Below, one piece after another: positions 25,248 through 40,089 of a DNA stretch of 64,000 bases (position 1 is its first letter; each line of letters begins with the position of its first letter). The notes beneath the pieces were generated by a model, which saw only the letters and a list, made by a program, of their open reading frames with translations, searched no databases and was not told where the DNA came from. The stretch is taken from the NCBI RefSeq assembly GCF_000002425.4, contig NC_037269.1:817543-881542 (forward strand), in the 5' to 3' direction. The translations under genes were made by a program, and so were the position numbers. The DNA is from Physcomitrium patens. Its lineage: Eukaryota; Streptophyta; Bryopsida; Funariales; Funariaceae.

Positions 25248-28200
25248 TTAGCTTGTGCATGCTTTATCTAAACCTTGAATAATGCGATCCTTCACACTGT
25301 AAACACCAGTTCCAAGCAAATACGCCCTCTGATTGAGAAGGTGCTCAGTATCGCTTTTATCTGCTTTCTTTTCAGGAGCATTCTGCAAGAGAAATTGAAA
25401 ACCATCGTCAAAGACGAACATTGGGATCCACAAAGATGTCATTTTCACTAACAGATGGAGGACGTAACATGACATGGCACCTACCTGTTCAGAGTTGAAG
25501 ACAATTTATGGGACATACGATTAAGCTATGAGGAATGCAAATGTTCAGTTTTTAATCGAAAACGTGGACAATAGGTGTTTAGTGACGACAAGACTAAGAA
25601 ACACAACAAACCTCTGATATACTTAAACAAAATGAATCTGTACCATTCTTGCATTCCTTGGCTTTAGCTAGAATAAGCTTAGGCAGTCTATTCTTACTCA
25701 CAAGGTGGGTTTCTTGTCCGATAGATTTAGAATCCACTTGCTTTGGAGAATGCTGAAACTCTTTCTGATTGTTGGATGGTTCTTGCTCCTGTAGCTGTAG
25801 CAAAGTGAGCTGTTCCTCAAGACGTTGCAGCTCCAACCTATCCTCTCTTGCCTTTCGACACTGAGATTCAATTGCGGATTGAGTCTTAAATACATGACGA
25901 TTCGCGTCACTATCGGGTCTCTGAAACTCCCGCATGCGATGCAACTTTCCCAGTTCCTTAGCCATACTCAATACCTTCACACAAAAAATCTCAGGCCGTG
26001 TTAATAAACATGATTTCACAGTAGGCTATGAGAAAATCGCACGGCAAGTAAGTTGTGGAACTCAAGTCTTAAACAAAGCTTCTTTTCGAAACCACAACCC
26101 TAACAAGCGGGAGGGGCAATCCAAAGGTCACAGCTAGTACAAATGAAACTAATCAAATAACGAACTCAGCAATGTGTGGTCGTCACCTCAATGATAATCA
26201 CATTCTTTTTTGAAATAAACTATCGACATGAAATCTAAAATTTATCGAAGTTTCGACCCATCATGTAAAATTGAACCAAACTAGTAATGATTCGTGTTCA
26301 AAGAGCAGTACATGTGGCAAGACTTGAGATTGGTGGACCGGAAGTTATAAGAACCACTCAACCACGTTTCAATTCTGCAATTTGGACACTCCACCTATCG
26401 AATCATTTTAAAGTAAACTAATCTCACTGCTGCACTAGTGATCTATTAAAAGTGGTTACCGGGACATAACATCGTACCAACACAACTTTAGATTCTTAGC
26501 ACTCTGAACATACCTGTGATTTATAATCATTTCTGGATTTGAGAACTGACTTCATTTTCCGTTGCAGATTGTTACATTGCTGTTCCAAGGCAATTATCTG
26601 CATCAAGAGGTCAGCCTCCACGGTATTTCTTTGAGCTGATTGGTACTCACGAAATTGCTCCTCCAAATTTGCAAAAGAACTATTAGAAGTTGATAATCTC
26701 TGTTCAAGAATGTCATACTGCTGTTGCAAAGCAGTGAACTTGCTACGCTCAAGCTCAACTCGATGTTCACATTCGGATTGAAGCCTCATAATTGCAACCT
26801 GGTAATAACAACGCAACAGTTCTTTACTTATATGTATTAAGTGACCCATTTGAAACAGAAATTAAGTATGCGTTGACATTAAATATATAATTTAGCACTT
26901 ACCAAGCATACAGATCGTGCACAATCATCAACATGCAGCAGGAATGGGGCCAGAAAATACAGTAGGCAGAATTTACTCCACCGATTGACGAAAAAGAAAA
27001 TGCTTTAAACGGATGACTACTTATTTGTATGGCTTGATTAAAAAAAGGAGTACTAAGTGTAAACAAGAAATTGTTAAAATTTTACACAAAAAACTCTACA
27101 CAACGCAATTTCGAGGTAGGAATAAACATGAAAGAAATGACTTGGTATATATTGGTACTCAAGATGCGCTTCAGATTATGATTCAGATTTAGGTGCCAAA
27201 TTTATCGAACCAACTTAGACTTCTAATGTGGAACCAGTAAGTTGAGCTCAATATGATGCATTACTAGTGTAGAACCTGCGCCTCAGATGTGCGATTTGAA
27301 TATGATCGTTCCAATTCTTCCTTCCGACGCACAAGATCTTCTTCTGCCATATTTAAAGTCCTCTCTCTTTTCTCTAGTTGAAGAAGCTTTGCCCTATTCC
27401 ATTAAAAACATTCACTATTGATGGATGGGCAAAAATAACACTTAGAAATTAACATTTGGCTCCATTCTCACTTCATTTTTTCAGTTTTACCCCATCCAGT
27501 TATACCAAAAAAGGTGAATATGGTTGAAAAGTATACCGTAATTTTGCCTCCAATTCATCTTGCTCGGCTTGGAAGTTCCGCATGTCTGCAATACATAATT
27601 TCTCTTTCTTTCTCCATTCCTCCTCAAGCGCCTTCATCCTGATGGCTTCTTGCTGCTTCAAATCCGCTAACCACTTAATTTCTTCAGATCTTCGCCAAAT
27701 CTCGAACTCCCAAGCCATCTCATATTCTGGTCGCTTTCGAACAACTTCCTCGTCGTTTCCAGTTTCAGATTTCATATTCCCATCCTTACTATCACCTAAC
27801 AGACTCCCATTCGAGGATGTGGATTTGCCATTACGACACGAACTCTTCCTTGTTTTGTAACCAGGAGCTTCACGTGCGACATGCAGTTTTTCCACCAGCT
27901 TTCCAGGTAGCTCTGCCTCGCTCACATTATGGACTGGTTCCATCCCTCGTTCCACATGGTTCAGCCCAGCAGGAATACGATCGTCGAGCTTCGCAATAGA
28001 AAGATCATCTGATTGAAGTTGGTTCATGAAGCTAGGACATGCTCCAGTCCTCAGATTTACACTGTCAGAAGTGCCCATAATACCCATGTCATCAATAGCA
28101 AGTACAACTCGTAGTGATCCAATTTTGACCTGCAATTCAAAATTTTGCTAAGCTCCAGGTGGAGAATCTCAAACATCTTAAGAATGAGCCGCAAAGAAGT

Positions 28201-29334
28201 GAAAATAGCAGAAATTACATTGAGGGGTAAATGAACTAAAAATGAAGCCCCAAGGCGCTCCAGCAGCGATGTTCTGAACGATAGACACACTGTGCAACCG
28301 GGCAGCCCTACTTGAATACCATTCTTCCTTTGAGCGCGTCACTGAACTCTTGAATAGTACAGATCTCAAAGATCTGGCGCATAACTGTTCTTACGATTTT
28401 TGTATATGCAACTAAGAAACATAAGAAAAAGTCCAGTAAACGATTTTTTTTTCCTTCTCTCGGAACCTCTCAATTCAAGTGATGTAAATTTTTTCACAAA
28501 CTCACCATTTTGGGGGCATACCATTTCGAGCTCATCACAACGACTGGACATAATGAATCTTAGATTTACTATCAAAATTAGAAGGAAAGGTTTAAAATCT
28601 AATATCAAAGAATAACCGATTTGTGTCCACATGACTGAACAAATCAACCCGAACTCGAGATCAGAAAGTTTTGTGGAACACTGCTGCCACCAGTGCATGG
28701 GCTTCTATTCTAGAATTAGTACTCCTTGCACAGAAAGGCTCCCAATTTATCAAAAATATCGGTGACTTGAAGCCAGGCTAGGTTAAACTCTAGTACTTGG
28801 GCTTGGATTTCGTTACAGAAAGCCCTCGGACAGAAGGCTTACCTTACACATCGCATTCCACAATTGCAGGACGTGGTCTGTAGTCAAGGTCAGGAAACTC
28901 GTCGCTCGCAGGAGGGTACTGCATTGGAATTGGAAGAGTCCTGAAGAGCCTTCGTATCGATACTCTCAACAAAAATAATACGTCATCGAACAGGACCGTC
29001 ACCGTGCATACGGTGGACACAATGCACGATCCACATCTAGTCACATGCAGAAGTTGGTGCTGCTAGACTTGGGAACAACAGTTTGAGGCAAGATGAGTGA
29101 ACTATTGAAATGAGAGAATCGTCAACAGTGGGATCATTGTGCTCACGTCTTCAATCATCCCTCGAACAATAGAGGGACCCCGAACTTGAGCATAACTATC
29201 CACCACTGGTTGCTCCATTAGCCGCGTCATGGGTACAGTAGCCACGCCAAGTACACTGTCTGATTCGTATCTACAATTGCAACAGAATGACAGAAACCAT
29301 TTAATCGTCAGGGAACACACATACACACATACAT

Positions 29335-29394
<60 letters not shown>

Positions 29395-30250
29395 CAAATG
29401 TTGTTTCAATCCAGACAGCAGAATGAAGACGAAGTTAAGAGAAAAATTAATCGCAAGCTTACTTGTCACGGTGTAGAACATGAGCTACCAATTTGGGCTG
29501 TAATGCAAGTATAGATGCCATGCCAGTTGGAGACGCAGGAACATCCAATGCAACATAGCTGTAAAGACAGATAAAAAAATTATTCATCATTTCAACAGAA
29601 AATCCAACACCCAACCATTATCCATCAGCCAATGATTTTTGAATTTCGCTTTGAAATCTCTGTCAAATCCAATCCAGAGATACTATACCATAAGCCTTGA
29701 ACCCTGAAATGAACATAATTTGTGCTATTCCAGCCATTCGCATCAGGTAAAACAGCTTCGACCTGATGAATGTCATGAAATTGCCTCAATTTAATGCAGA
29801 GCGCCAATTGCTCCTCCACGGAAACTAGGACCGAGGGCGCGGACAAATACTTGTGATTTAACGCGAAACGGAGCGGCATAAAAACAACTGTGGACACACC
29901 AACAATAGAAGAAACAGGAACACTACAGAAGCTTACCCGTTCGTAAAAGTGACTTCAGTACCGCGCTCAACAAACACAGGGGGATGAGTCCGAAGCGGCG
30001 CGGTAACCCTCGAGGGCAGCTTGCAGACCTCCAGTGCGGGCCGCACGATCTCCGGCGGCAAAAACACACGAACAAACGCGTTCACCGAACGCAGCGGCAA
30101 ATGCTGTGCGGCTTTGAAGCTGCGCACATTGATCCCGATGCAAAACAAGTGCGTCACGTGGCTGCCACCACTGTTGCGGCTGTCCCTCTCCGTTTCTCGA
30201 CCTTCACCCTCAATGCTCGATTCCACGCCGCTTGCTTCCCATCCTTTCAT
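25248..30250 (-). CDS. CEP120: CEP120 homologue: single C2 domain plus coiled coil, 11 exons, 737 aa
   Basis: Exons in order: 30250-29962, 29887-29851, 29558-29463, 29270-29147, 28918-28850, 28323-28219, 28129-27537, 27393-27276, 26798-26514, 25974-25612, 25382-25248. They close as one frame of 738 codons. CEP120 promotes centriole assembly and elongation and basal-body function; Chlamydomonas UNI2 is a relative. Matches to the family as I remember it: the third C2 domain (THLFCIGINVRSF, HPPVFVER, ALDVPASPTG...VLHRDKYESDSVLGVA), the linker YEMAWEFEIWRRSEEIKW with MKALEEEWRKKEK, a long coiled coil, and the C-terminal TGVYSVKDRIIQGLD. The two N-terminal C2 domains of animal CEP120 are absent: the ATG at 30250 precedes C2-3 by under 30 residues. 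Weak points are the first donor (GTACTG at 29962 keeps frame, while a better GTAAGC at 29937 does not) and exons 28918-28850 and 28323-28219, placed by splice sites and phase alone. Confidence 0.8.
29321..29392. repeat. Compound (CA)n-(TA)n microsatellite
   Basis: An irregular CA/ACAT stretch runs into about 20 TA units, inside the CEP120 intron between exons 29558-29463 and 29270-29147. The high polymorphism expected of such tracts would make it a useful marker. Confidence 0.9.
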
Positions 30251-30560
30251 TGCGCTCTCCTCAACTTCTCGTGGCCCCTAAAACTGATCAGCAACTCCGC
30301 AACTACTCTAACATCCACATTCTCAACTTCTCAACTTATTCTTCTCCTCCTCCTGCTCCTACTTCTTCGATTCCTTCGCTTCTTCTATCCTTCCTTTGGC
30401 TCGTCGTCGTCGTCGTCGTCGTCATCGTCTCCGCGACGTTCTTAGTGACCTTGACGAAGCTCTTCGCATGCATGCATGCGTACATGCGAGGAAGGCAAGA
30501 TTTGAATTTCAAACCCTAATTTCCAGGGCGCCCAAATTTGGCTCGCTTTTTCTGTAAAAG
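30251..30560 (-). promoter_or_regulatory. CEP120 leader and promoter, with telo-box
   Basis: Upstream of the CEP120 ATG lies about 300 bases of mixed composition: a (CGT)n run at 30401-30430, CT/GA-rich stretches and the motif aaaccctaatt at 30511-30521. I found no minus-strand open frame here resembling the first two C2 domains of CEP120, so this is most likely untranslated leader and promoter. A possible acceptor (CAGTTTTAG, just above 30287) leaves room for a spliced leader. Beyond it, 30576-30601 is a poly-A run. Confidence 0.4.
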
Positions 30561-31757
30561 TAAATGATGAACCACAAAAAAAAAAAAAAAAAAAAAAAAA
30601 AGGGTAGAGGGAAAAAATGTAAAAGGTAATCGGGATATTTTGCCCTCGATATTGGAAACGAATTCTCGTAGATGGATGGAAATTGGATGTCAAATTAAAT
30701 ATTTTAATAAAATTCAAGGTTTGAGTGTGTAATAAATACGTTTAGTATTCTATTATCATGTCTTGCAATGTCTAGTTAATCATTTTTTTCTTGAGTATTT
30801 GAGAAATATTGTATGAATCTACATGCATATCAAAAGTTGAAATGAATTAATCTGCATGTAAATTATATTAATAATAATATGGCAAACATTATTTTTATGA
30901 GTTATGTGATTACAATGTGTATTATGTGATGTTAAAGGTTATAGTGATTTTTTTCTTTCTTTTTTCTTCTTCTTCTTCTTTTAATAAAAAAAAAGGTTGT
31001 GATTTGGAACATGTGGATTGTTTTATAAAATAAGATTGGAGTAAATATTTTCATGAAATTTATTTGATTTTCTCAAGAAACTTTTCAATAATGTTTAATT
31101 ATAAAAAAATATATCCTTGTTGAGACATAACAAATCTTACATAATCCTAATAATGTGGAGAAAACACAACTAGAAGAGCTTAAGACATTGGCAATTAAAG
31201 GTCCTTGTTGGGTTGTGAGATATGGAATCCATGATGTTGAGATCAATAGCCTTTTGAGCTATTATTTATTGCACTAAAAGTGTCTAGAATGTGCACAAGG
31301 TTGTATACGTTATGTATAAACAAAATGCATTTAGAATGATACTATGATGTTTGAAACAGGATATTATTCTCTTATAAAATTAATATTGTATAAAAATAAT
31401 AAAATAAAAAATACAAATTTGTATGGCTTCAAGATTTATCTGTAAATGATATGTAATTAAATACTTAAAAATAATATATATTATATTTTATATTAAAAGA
31501 TACATTTAATATATATATATATATATATAACTTTCTATATTTATAAAACTAAACTTTAAAACAATACAACATATCCATAAAAAAATTAGATTTATAAATT
31601 TTTATAAATATGCAAAATTATTTTACTTTTTAAATCGTATTTTTAATTTTAAAGGTAATATTACCTAGAAAAATTAATTTTAAAAAATAGAATAGCAAAC
31701 CAACACATTATTCTTGAAGCAAAGTAAAGTGCCCCAAATAATAGTTTGTGTATCTAT

Positions 31758-31795
<38 letters not shown>

Positions 31796-33035
31796 CACTA
31801 TAGATTATGAAGTTAATGTCTTTAAAATCCTAAATGAGTTCAATCCTATTATAAGCTAATATTGGCATTTGTTTTTTGATAATTGTTTGTCAATTTATCC
31901 AAAGAATAACTTTTACAGTCTATTCTATTGGTTCGAATTACAATAGTAATAATTGATATATATATTTATATTTATATTTATTTGATCAATTTCCAAGAAC
32001 ACAATATGTTAATATTCATGAATGCAATCAAATTGAGATATAAGAGTAAAAACTCTGACTAAATTGTAATATGATAATAGAAGTGCAACAAAAGAAAGAA
32101 AAAAGTCTCACAAGCACAAGACAAACAAAAGTGAAGAAAATAACTAAAAAATCTATTTGAAAAAACCCTTATATTTTTTTATTTATTTTTCCTTTGTCAT
32201 CATTAGTTGTAGAACTAATATTTCATTACCTAAATATACACAAAAGCTACAATTAATATATTGTGCTGTATTTTTTAAAAAATTGTGTGTATTCTTGTGT
32301 TAAACATGAACTTATAACAAGATGTCAATTTACTATTTTCAAATGCAAATGTAGATTGCAAATTCAGAGTATGTTTAACTCAAACTCTTACTTACACCAA
32401 ACGGAAATTGCATACAAGTTTAGCATTTAAAGTGTTCAATAAAGTAGTTGCATCCTCAAATTATGATCAGCAAATGTTGGCATTCTGAAATCAAACCTAA
32501 AATAAGTATAGTTGTTTTTGAAAAAGAATCAATATTGTTGTATTATGAAAAACAAATGAAGATAATACACCATAGAACACTTTTTAGTATTTACTTGACT
32601 ACTTTATTTCATGATTCGATTATTTCAATGTTTCAATTTTAATCAATAGATTTTACTTGAAGGACGTAAATCAATTTCTTCAAACTATGAAAATAATAGA
32701 CTATTCTACATTTATTTCTTTTACTTCCAATTCAATCCATGATACACACATTGAAACTCAAAACATTAAGTTGCCATAATCAATCAGTCAATCAAATAAA
32801 AATTCATTATTATCCAATAATAATATTCCAAAGATAAAATTTAAGTGTAACCAAAAAATTGGGTTTTTTTTAATATTTCAAAATTAACTATTGAACAATA
32901 TGAAAGATGAATAATGGCTTAATAAAATCGTCTTTAGGTGTTAAGAAATATCCTTTCAATTGCAAGATCTAGTTTACAACTTCCATGAATTTTACTTAAT
33001 GTATTGATCCTGTGCACCTTTTCTACAAAAATATA
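30561..33035. other. AT-rich intergenic DNA
   Basis: A poly-A tract at about 30576-30601 is followed by very AT-rich DNA with (TA)n runs at 31508-31530 and 31765-31792. ORFs such as 32448-32642 are short and AT-driven. The 3' UTR of CFAP58 (minus) should occupy the right end. No gene seen. Confidence 0.6.
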
Positions 33036-33411
33036 TTATCTTTTATCTTTGATGTTATTAGTAGATTCTCTTTGTTGTTTACTTGTATGTAATTGTTTTT
33101 TTAATGAATCAATTTCATTATGTGATCGTTCCACCTCAAGTTTGTATTTGGCGATGTGAACCTGCCACAAACATTCATTTAATTATATTTATCCATTTAT
33201 TTGGCAATAGCATATTTACATGGGCCTTTTAATTTCCAAAGGAATTGACAAACCGCATTAGTTTATGGATGAAAGCAACTGAATCCTAATTGGTGAGTTT
33301 TGTGAAATTAATGAATATGATAGAGTTCAAAAAATGAACAAAATAGTAACAAGAGGAAGAAAGTTATCCATGTTTTTATCGAAAAAAATTAAAATGTTTA
33401 ATTTTAATGTA

Positions 33412-33444
<33 letters not shown>

Positions 33445-36400
33445 CTGAAAAGTGTAACTGTCTAATTTATAAGTCTGAGTATTCAAATATTATAATTTGT
33501 TATAGCACACCCGGAACTTGACATCGTAGATTTTTAATATTCAGGTATAAACATTGCTACAAATAATATTTATGTTTATTATGAAAAAATTGTTACAAAC
33601 AAGTCATTTGATCAATTCCTTTCGTATTTTGAACTTCAAAATCCAAGAATCATATTGGAAACACACGACTGTTTTTACAATTACAATGTATGTTTTGATT
33701 TTTAAAGTTATTTGGAATTAAAAGTTAGAAATCAGAAAATAATAATGAGAAAAAAAATTTGATAAAATCCTTGATTTCAATCCATAACTATGTTTGATAT
33801 TAAAACAAATTTTTACAATATTATTATTGGCTTTCAATAAATCTGAATTTGAAATCTTATAAAAAATGGAATGCAAATAAGTAGTTTAAGACACACTTTT
33901 GAATTCTAAAATAGTTAAAATATTAACCCCTAATTCATTAAAATAATGTTGATGGTATGAGACCTCTAATATTTTGAAAAACAATTCTTTAAAGAAAGTA
34001 TTAAGATACGAATAATGTTGATTGTATAAACTTCAATGCATTGGGGTATTAGTGTATTTTTTTTATTTTTTATTTTTTTTTTATTGTTTTTGGTCAAAAC
34101 TATTCTCAATTATACACATTAAAATAAAAAAAAAAAAAAAAAAAAAGATAGACACTTCACTTTTATTCTATGGACACTCTTGTTTTATTTCATGAACATC
34201 TTCCCATGCCACACCAACAATACACTAGTATTACAAGTTTTTCAAAAAGTCAAAACATTAATGAGTCTAAAAGATTTTAAAATAATAGAAAAACACAACA
34301 ACAACATACGACATAGGAACATTAGCAGCATAAAACAATAGCTAATTAAAACAAACAAGACAATGTGTAAAAAGGGGTATCTATGTGGATTGATATTGTT
34401 TTTTTTAATATACTTTTTAGTCTCATTAGTGTCCAAGTTGTTTAAAAACTTGTAGCAATGGTATGTTGTTGGTGTAGTAAAGGAAAGGCAGGTCTCTACT
34501 TAAAAATAACCATTTTCTTCCTTTGTTTTAACATTATTGAATTTCAAAGTAGATTGGCACAAATAAATTTTAATATTCGTTGCATTTTGGTGGTTTTAAT
34601 TTTAGAAAAAACACCAAAAACTTTGTATTTTATCTAGTATTACTTTTCAGCTTTATAATTTAGAAACCCAATATTTTGAAATATAGTCAAGCACCAAAAA
34701 CCATAAGATTTTTATGGCAATTCAATTACTAAAATATCTAGAAAAAAAATAACAATTAAATGATTTGTTGGGTTGTGTAGCAGCTGAAAGACACGAACAT
34801 TGTCACCAAATTCTAAAAAACCATGAAATAATTGAAGTCGTAATAATTATAATAAAAAAATGACCAATTTTTTTTTCAAATCAATCTTTTTTTAGTTATA
34901 TCATATATCAACTAAGACTTGCACACATACATGCATAGTTTTTAAGCAAAAGGAGTATTATTCTTTTTGTATATAAATGTGGGATTCTACCAACCTGGAA
35001 CATATTTAATTCAGAAGCCATTGCTTTTATTTGCTGAGACTTTTGATTTAAACTTCGGGCATATGACACGATTTGATCAAATATTTCGGGACCGGGTTGT
35101 TTGGCCAAAACACCACATAGCTCCGCATACAGCTTCTCTTTGTCTTGTATCAACAAATCTTTTTCCACCACCTGTGAATGATTGATATATATTTATATAT
35201 ATATTTGATTATATATTTCTTAAAAAAAAAAAAAAATCGTAATAATAATTATGTGTATGAAGTAAGAAGTTAGATGGTTCAAAATTAAAACTACTTGCAT
35301 TTGCATTTGAGGTGTTATAAACATAATTGACTTCTCCTAGGGATTAAAACAAGTGATTCATTGTTTATAATTATGTGATTGTCTTCATAGATTTCTAAGC
35401 GAACAGAAAAATTGCACAAAAAAAATTAAAAAATAAAAGACCACACATTGCATTCTCTTTTGATTTTGAATATTTCAAACTGTATTTTGAAAGAAGTATA
35501 ATACTCCGGTGTCACTTTCACCCATTTTTTCTTTTTATTTGTATTTGAATTTATGTATTTATGAATATCAAAAATTACATGAAGTAAATTTCATAAAGGA
35601 TTGTGTTTTATAGTTGCATCGTACATTTAAATGCAACCACATGTATTTTAAAAAAAAAAAAATCATCAAATTCTATAAAAATTTCACAAAAATATTATTA
35701 ATATATCGTGAATAATTTTCACTAAAAACAATAAGATTTTAAAAATGAAGGCTCACTTCTTCTGATTTAAGAATGAGTCTTTTTTGTAATGTTTGGATCT
35801 TCATTATCATCTCATAAGCTTGAGGGTCTGATCCTTCTAGTTTGCGCCACCTATGCACATTTAATGGGTTTTCTAGTTCTTCTGATAATGCCCTTACCTA
35901 TGTTGTAATTTAATACAACCATTCAATTTTAAATAGAATAAAATAACTTTAACGTGTTTCGATGCTCACTTTACATTTCATCACGTTTGGAAATATTAAT
36001 TGGCAATATAAGTAATCTACCCATTTAATTTTGTGAGCTTATTATTTCATATTGACTCTCATTTCCATGTTTGAACTCAACAAAAGCAAAAAAAAAATTA
36101 TATCATACATTATTTAGGTCAACAAACAATACATGAGAGATTCAATAAAGTTAACAATTTTTGTAATTTTTGCCATAATATTGGATTTGACAATGCATAT
36201 AAGAAATATAGTTCAGATGTGGTTGTAAGTTATGTGATATTATTTTAATACCCAACCTAAAAACATAATAATAAAAAATTGAAAATTGAGAAAAAGAAAA
36301 GAAAGAACCTTTGTTTTTTCAGCATTAAGTTCTTTAGAAAGATTGAATATATTCTTTTTGAGAACAGACATGTTTTTCACACTACGAGAAAATATTATTT

Positions 36401-38426
36401 GATCTCGTTTAAGGTTAGTGATTTTAATCTTTAAGATCTGAATTTCTTGAACTCGATCTTTATATTGTGCTTGACCTTTGCTAAGCGTGAGAGTCTGAAT
36501 TTTCATCTTTTCATATATCAATTTTATTTCTTGGTTTTTCTTTACCAACTGTCAATTTATTTTTTATTAGCAAAAAAAACATATTGAATTCATGAGTTAT
36601 TTGAATACCCACAAGATTGTTAATAAGTGAATTTGAACAAAACAATACTATAGAACAGTTAGTTATGTAAAACTAAATTGGTAAGTCTAATTTTAAACAG
36701 TCTAAATCCATATATAATAAGCAATGAATGTATGAATGCATCTATATATATATATATATATTCATATATGGACTTCTTTTTCAGATTTTCATTTTAATAA
36801 TTTTATTTGAAAAATTAACAAAGAATATTCAAAATGTACCTGAATTCCAAGAGTGTCTCTATCATTTTTATAAGCTTCAAGGTCTTTTTGGATTGAAATA
36901 ATGTTGCTTTGATTTTGTGTTAAAGTTTGGTTAAGTTGCCTTATTTCACTTAATTGTTCCACTATTGATGCTTCTGCCGCTTGTGCTCTGATCATCACTT
37001 TGCTAATTTCTCTTTTAAGAACTTCCCTTTCTTTCTCCACCTATAGTGGTAATTTATTTTCAAAATATAATTCTCATTAATTACGAAATAAATAGTTACA
37101 AAAATTGAATAATCTCAATATTGTGTTCAGTTTACTTATGTATATATATATATATATATATATGCTAATAATTTTAGGTTTTAAGAGACAAATAAAGTTC
37201 AGAACATATTATATTTTATATTCTCTCTCACTCTCTCTGCGACCAATTTGGATCATAAATTTAAAGTTCTTTTATATTTTATGTTACATGTTTACAAAAA
37301 ATAAAAAATAAAAACTATTTATTTATTATTCAAAATAATTGGCATTCATCATAATTTCAAATACTGACATTTAGAGATATAACAATTAAACATATATTTA
37401 TTTTTGTTTTTTTTATAATAAAAACAATTATTGTGTTGATTGTTTAGATTTCAATAAATAAAATCATTTATTTATCAAAACGATTTGGGTAATTTACATA
37501 CAATGATAGAGGTTGTATAATGTAAATATTTATTACATTTTTATTTTTTTTTAAATCAATGTGTTAAGTTTATAAACCTTTAACAATTCAAAACGCTCTT
37601 TAATAATAGCAGCATCTTTTGAATTTAAGCCCTCCTTAAGTTGTTCCACTAAATGATTCATGACTTTGAATTTGCGTTTCATTTCTTTTATTTCATCTTG
37701 AGCAGACACCAAATTTTTGCTATAAATGTTTCTTTCGCTACGTATTGCTTCATTGTTGTTTTGTTGTTGCTTAAGACTTATGTTCAGTTCCTCAATTTTT
37801 TTATGAAAATCTAAAATTTGAGACTCTCGATCTTGTATGAGTTCTTGAGCCTGTGTCGATGGTAACAATAAAAATGTTTCATTTAGTGTGATTTATATTA
37901 AATCTTTTACAGTTTACATCTTTAGTTATTTACACCCTATTTTCGTATACATATCAAAGTTAAAAACGATATAGATTGTATGTTGTTTTGATTATGGGTA
38001 TGAAATTTTTCTCATTAAAAATATCATAACAATGTTTTTTTATTTTTTTATTCTACAAATATGTGATTTATTTTCATATGTATTATTAAAAAAAACACTT
38101 TCTATATATATATATATATATATATATTCATTCATAATTAGTGTTGGCATTTACATGAGTAGGTAGGCAGCTTGAAGAATTACATGTTTATAATTTGATA
38201 ATTCTGCGGCTAATTCAATTGCAACCTTCTGCTTTTGATCCTCCAAAGCTTTGATATTTGCATTTTGCTTGATGCTAGCAGTCTTGTACAAATTTAGTTC
38301 ACATTCAATATTTTTCAATGCAATATGCTCAACTTTTACAAGACTCATTTGTTTAATAGTTTCTTCATCAGCCTTCAAGCACACAAAACATCTGTTAATA
38401 TTAATCATTATTTGAAAAGATAAGAT

Positions 38427-38459
<33 letters not shown>

Positions 38460-39401
38460 CATTTATGTAATAAATTAAATGCCCTGAATGATAAGATTAA
38501 CAAAGAAAATTTACTAATTTTTTCAAAAAAATTATAGTTTATCATTACAAGTATCATTTAAAGAAGGATACTAGGCTCACTTGGGTTTTTAATTTTTTGA
38601 TGATATCTTTTTCTCTAACAATTTCCTCAATACGTCTTTTTTGTTGTTCAACAACTTTTGTTTGATTATCCAAATCTCTCTCAATTTTATTCTTTTGGTC
38701 CACTAGGGAACGAAGCTTATTATCTAAATCTTCATGTGCATATTCCATGGATTTGATTTTGTTCAACGCCACATCTTGTAACTATTCCATGTAATGATCA
38801 AACCACAACATTGAATACCCGATTATTGGCATTTTCTAATATACTTTGTCATGTCTTCTTAACAATGATATATATATATATATATATATATACGTATATA
38901 CATATATCATGTATTTAATAATCAAACTTTATTTCAGACTAATAAAATCTGTTCAATTTTTTACAGTATTTTGATCATTGTGTTATATTTTTATTAGTTG
39001 AATTTATTGAATCAACTTTCAAAGGTACCTTGTTGACAGAAACAAGTTCTTCTTTTAGATTTTCAATGTCTTCTTCTTTTAACTTCAATTCAACTTGTTT
39101 CTGACTATTATCAGCTAACAACTGCGTGTTAGCACTAATTTGCTCCTCCATCTCAGCATTTAATTTTTCCATCTGTAATGTGTGATTCAAATTAATTAAA
39201 ATTGCACCCAAAATTTTTTTTTTGAAACATCAACGTATTTGACATCTAAACATATTATTTTTAAATCTTAAAATATGATGCAATAATTTAAGCTCTAATT
39301 CAACAATACTTTTTTATTTTTCAAAGTCTCAAAAAACAATTCAATTAACATGATAATATAACCACAATGTTGAAATTGAAAATCTTCATTGTATGTATAG
39401 G

Positions 39402-39436
<35 letters not shown>

Positions 39437-40057
39437 TCATGTTGAAGGTACTTTCCTCAAACAACTAAAATATTTAATAGCTTGCACACAATAATTTTAA
39501 TGTAGACTAATTTCTTTTTCATATATATAAGAAAATAGAAAAACAAACCCGGAGGTTCAAAAGTTGTAAGTCTTTAGTTGCCTTTTCAGCAACAACTTTG
39601 GCTTCTTTTAAAGCATCGCTGAGATGAACTCCTTGGAGTCGACTTGAGTCATATAAGCTAATTTGATTTTTTATCTCGTTGTCTTTAAAAGTCAATTCAG
39701 CAATATGAGTCTTTAGTTGTTTAGCAATCCTTTCTTTCTTTTTTAATTCTCTATCATAATTTTATAAAAAAAAAACATAATACTTTTTCATTTGACATGC
39801 GTTTTCATAAAACTTAATATTTACATTGTAATCCAAAAAGATCATAATTTAGAAATGGAATAATATTATTACTTTCATGAAATTACATCATTTTCTACAT
39901 GAACTGAAAATTTACATGAGTCTTCAGTAAAATTTGACTCTTTCTACAATAACTATAAAGGATAGTTTATTTCTATTTTGTATAAACATTTAATCTACTA
40001 ATTTGGTTTGTTTGTGCTTTTCTGTGTCATAATTTCTTCATGTGTATATGTGCGTAG

Positions 40058-40089
<32 letters not shown>

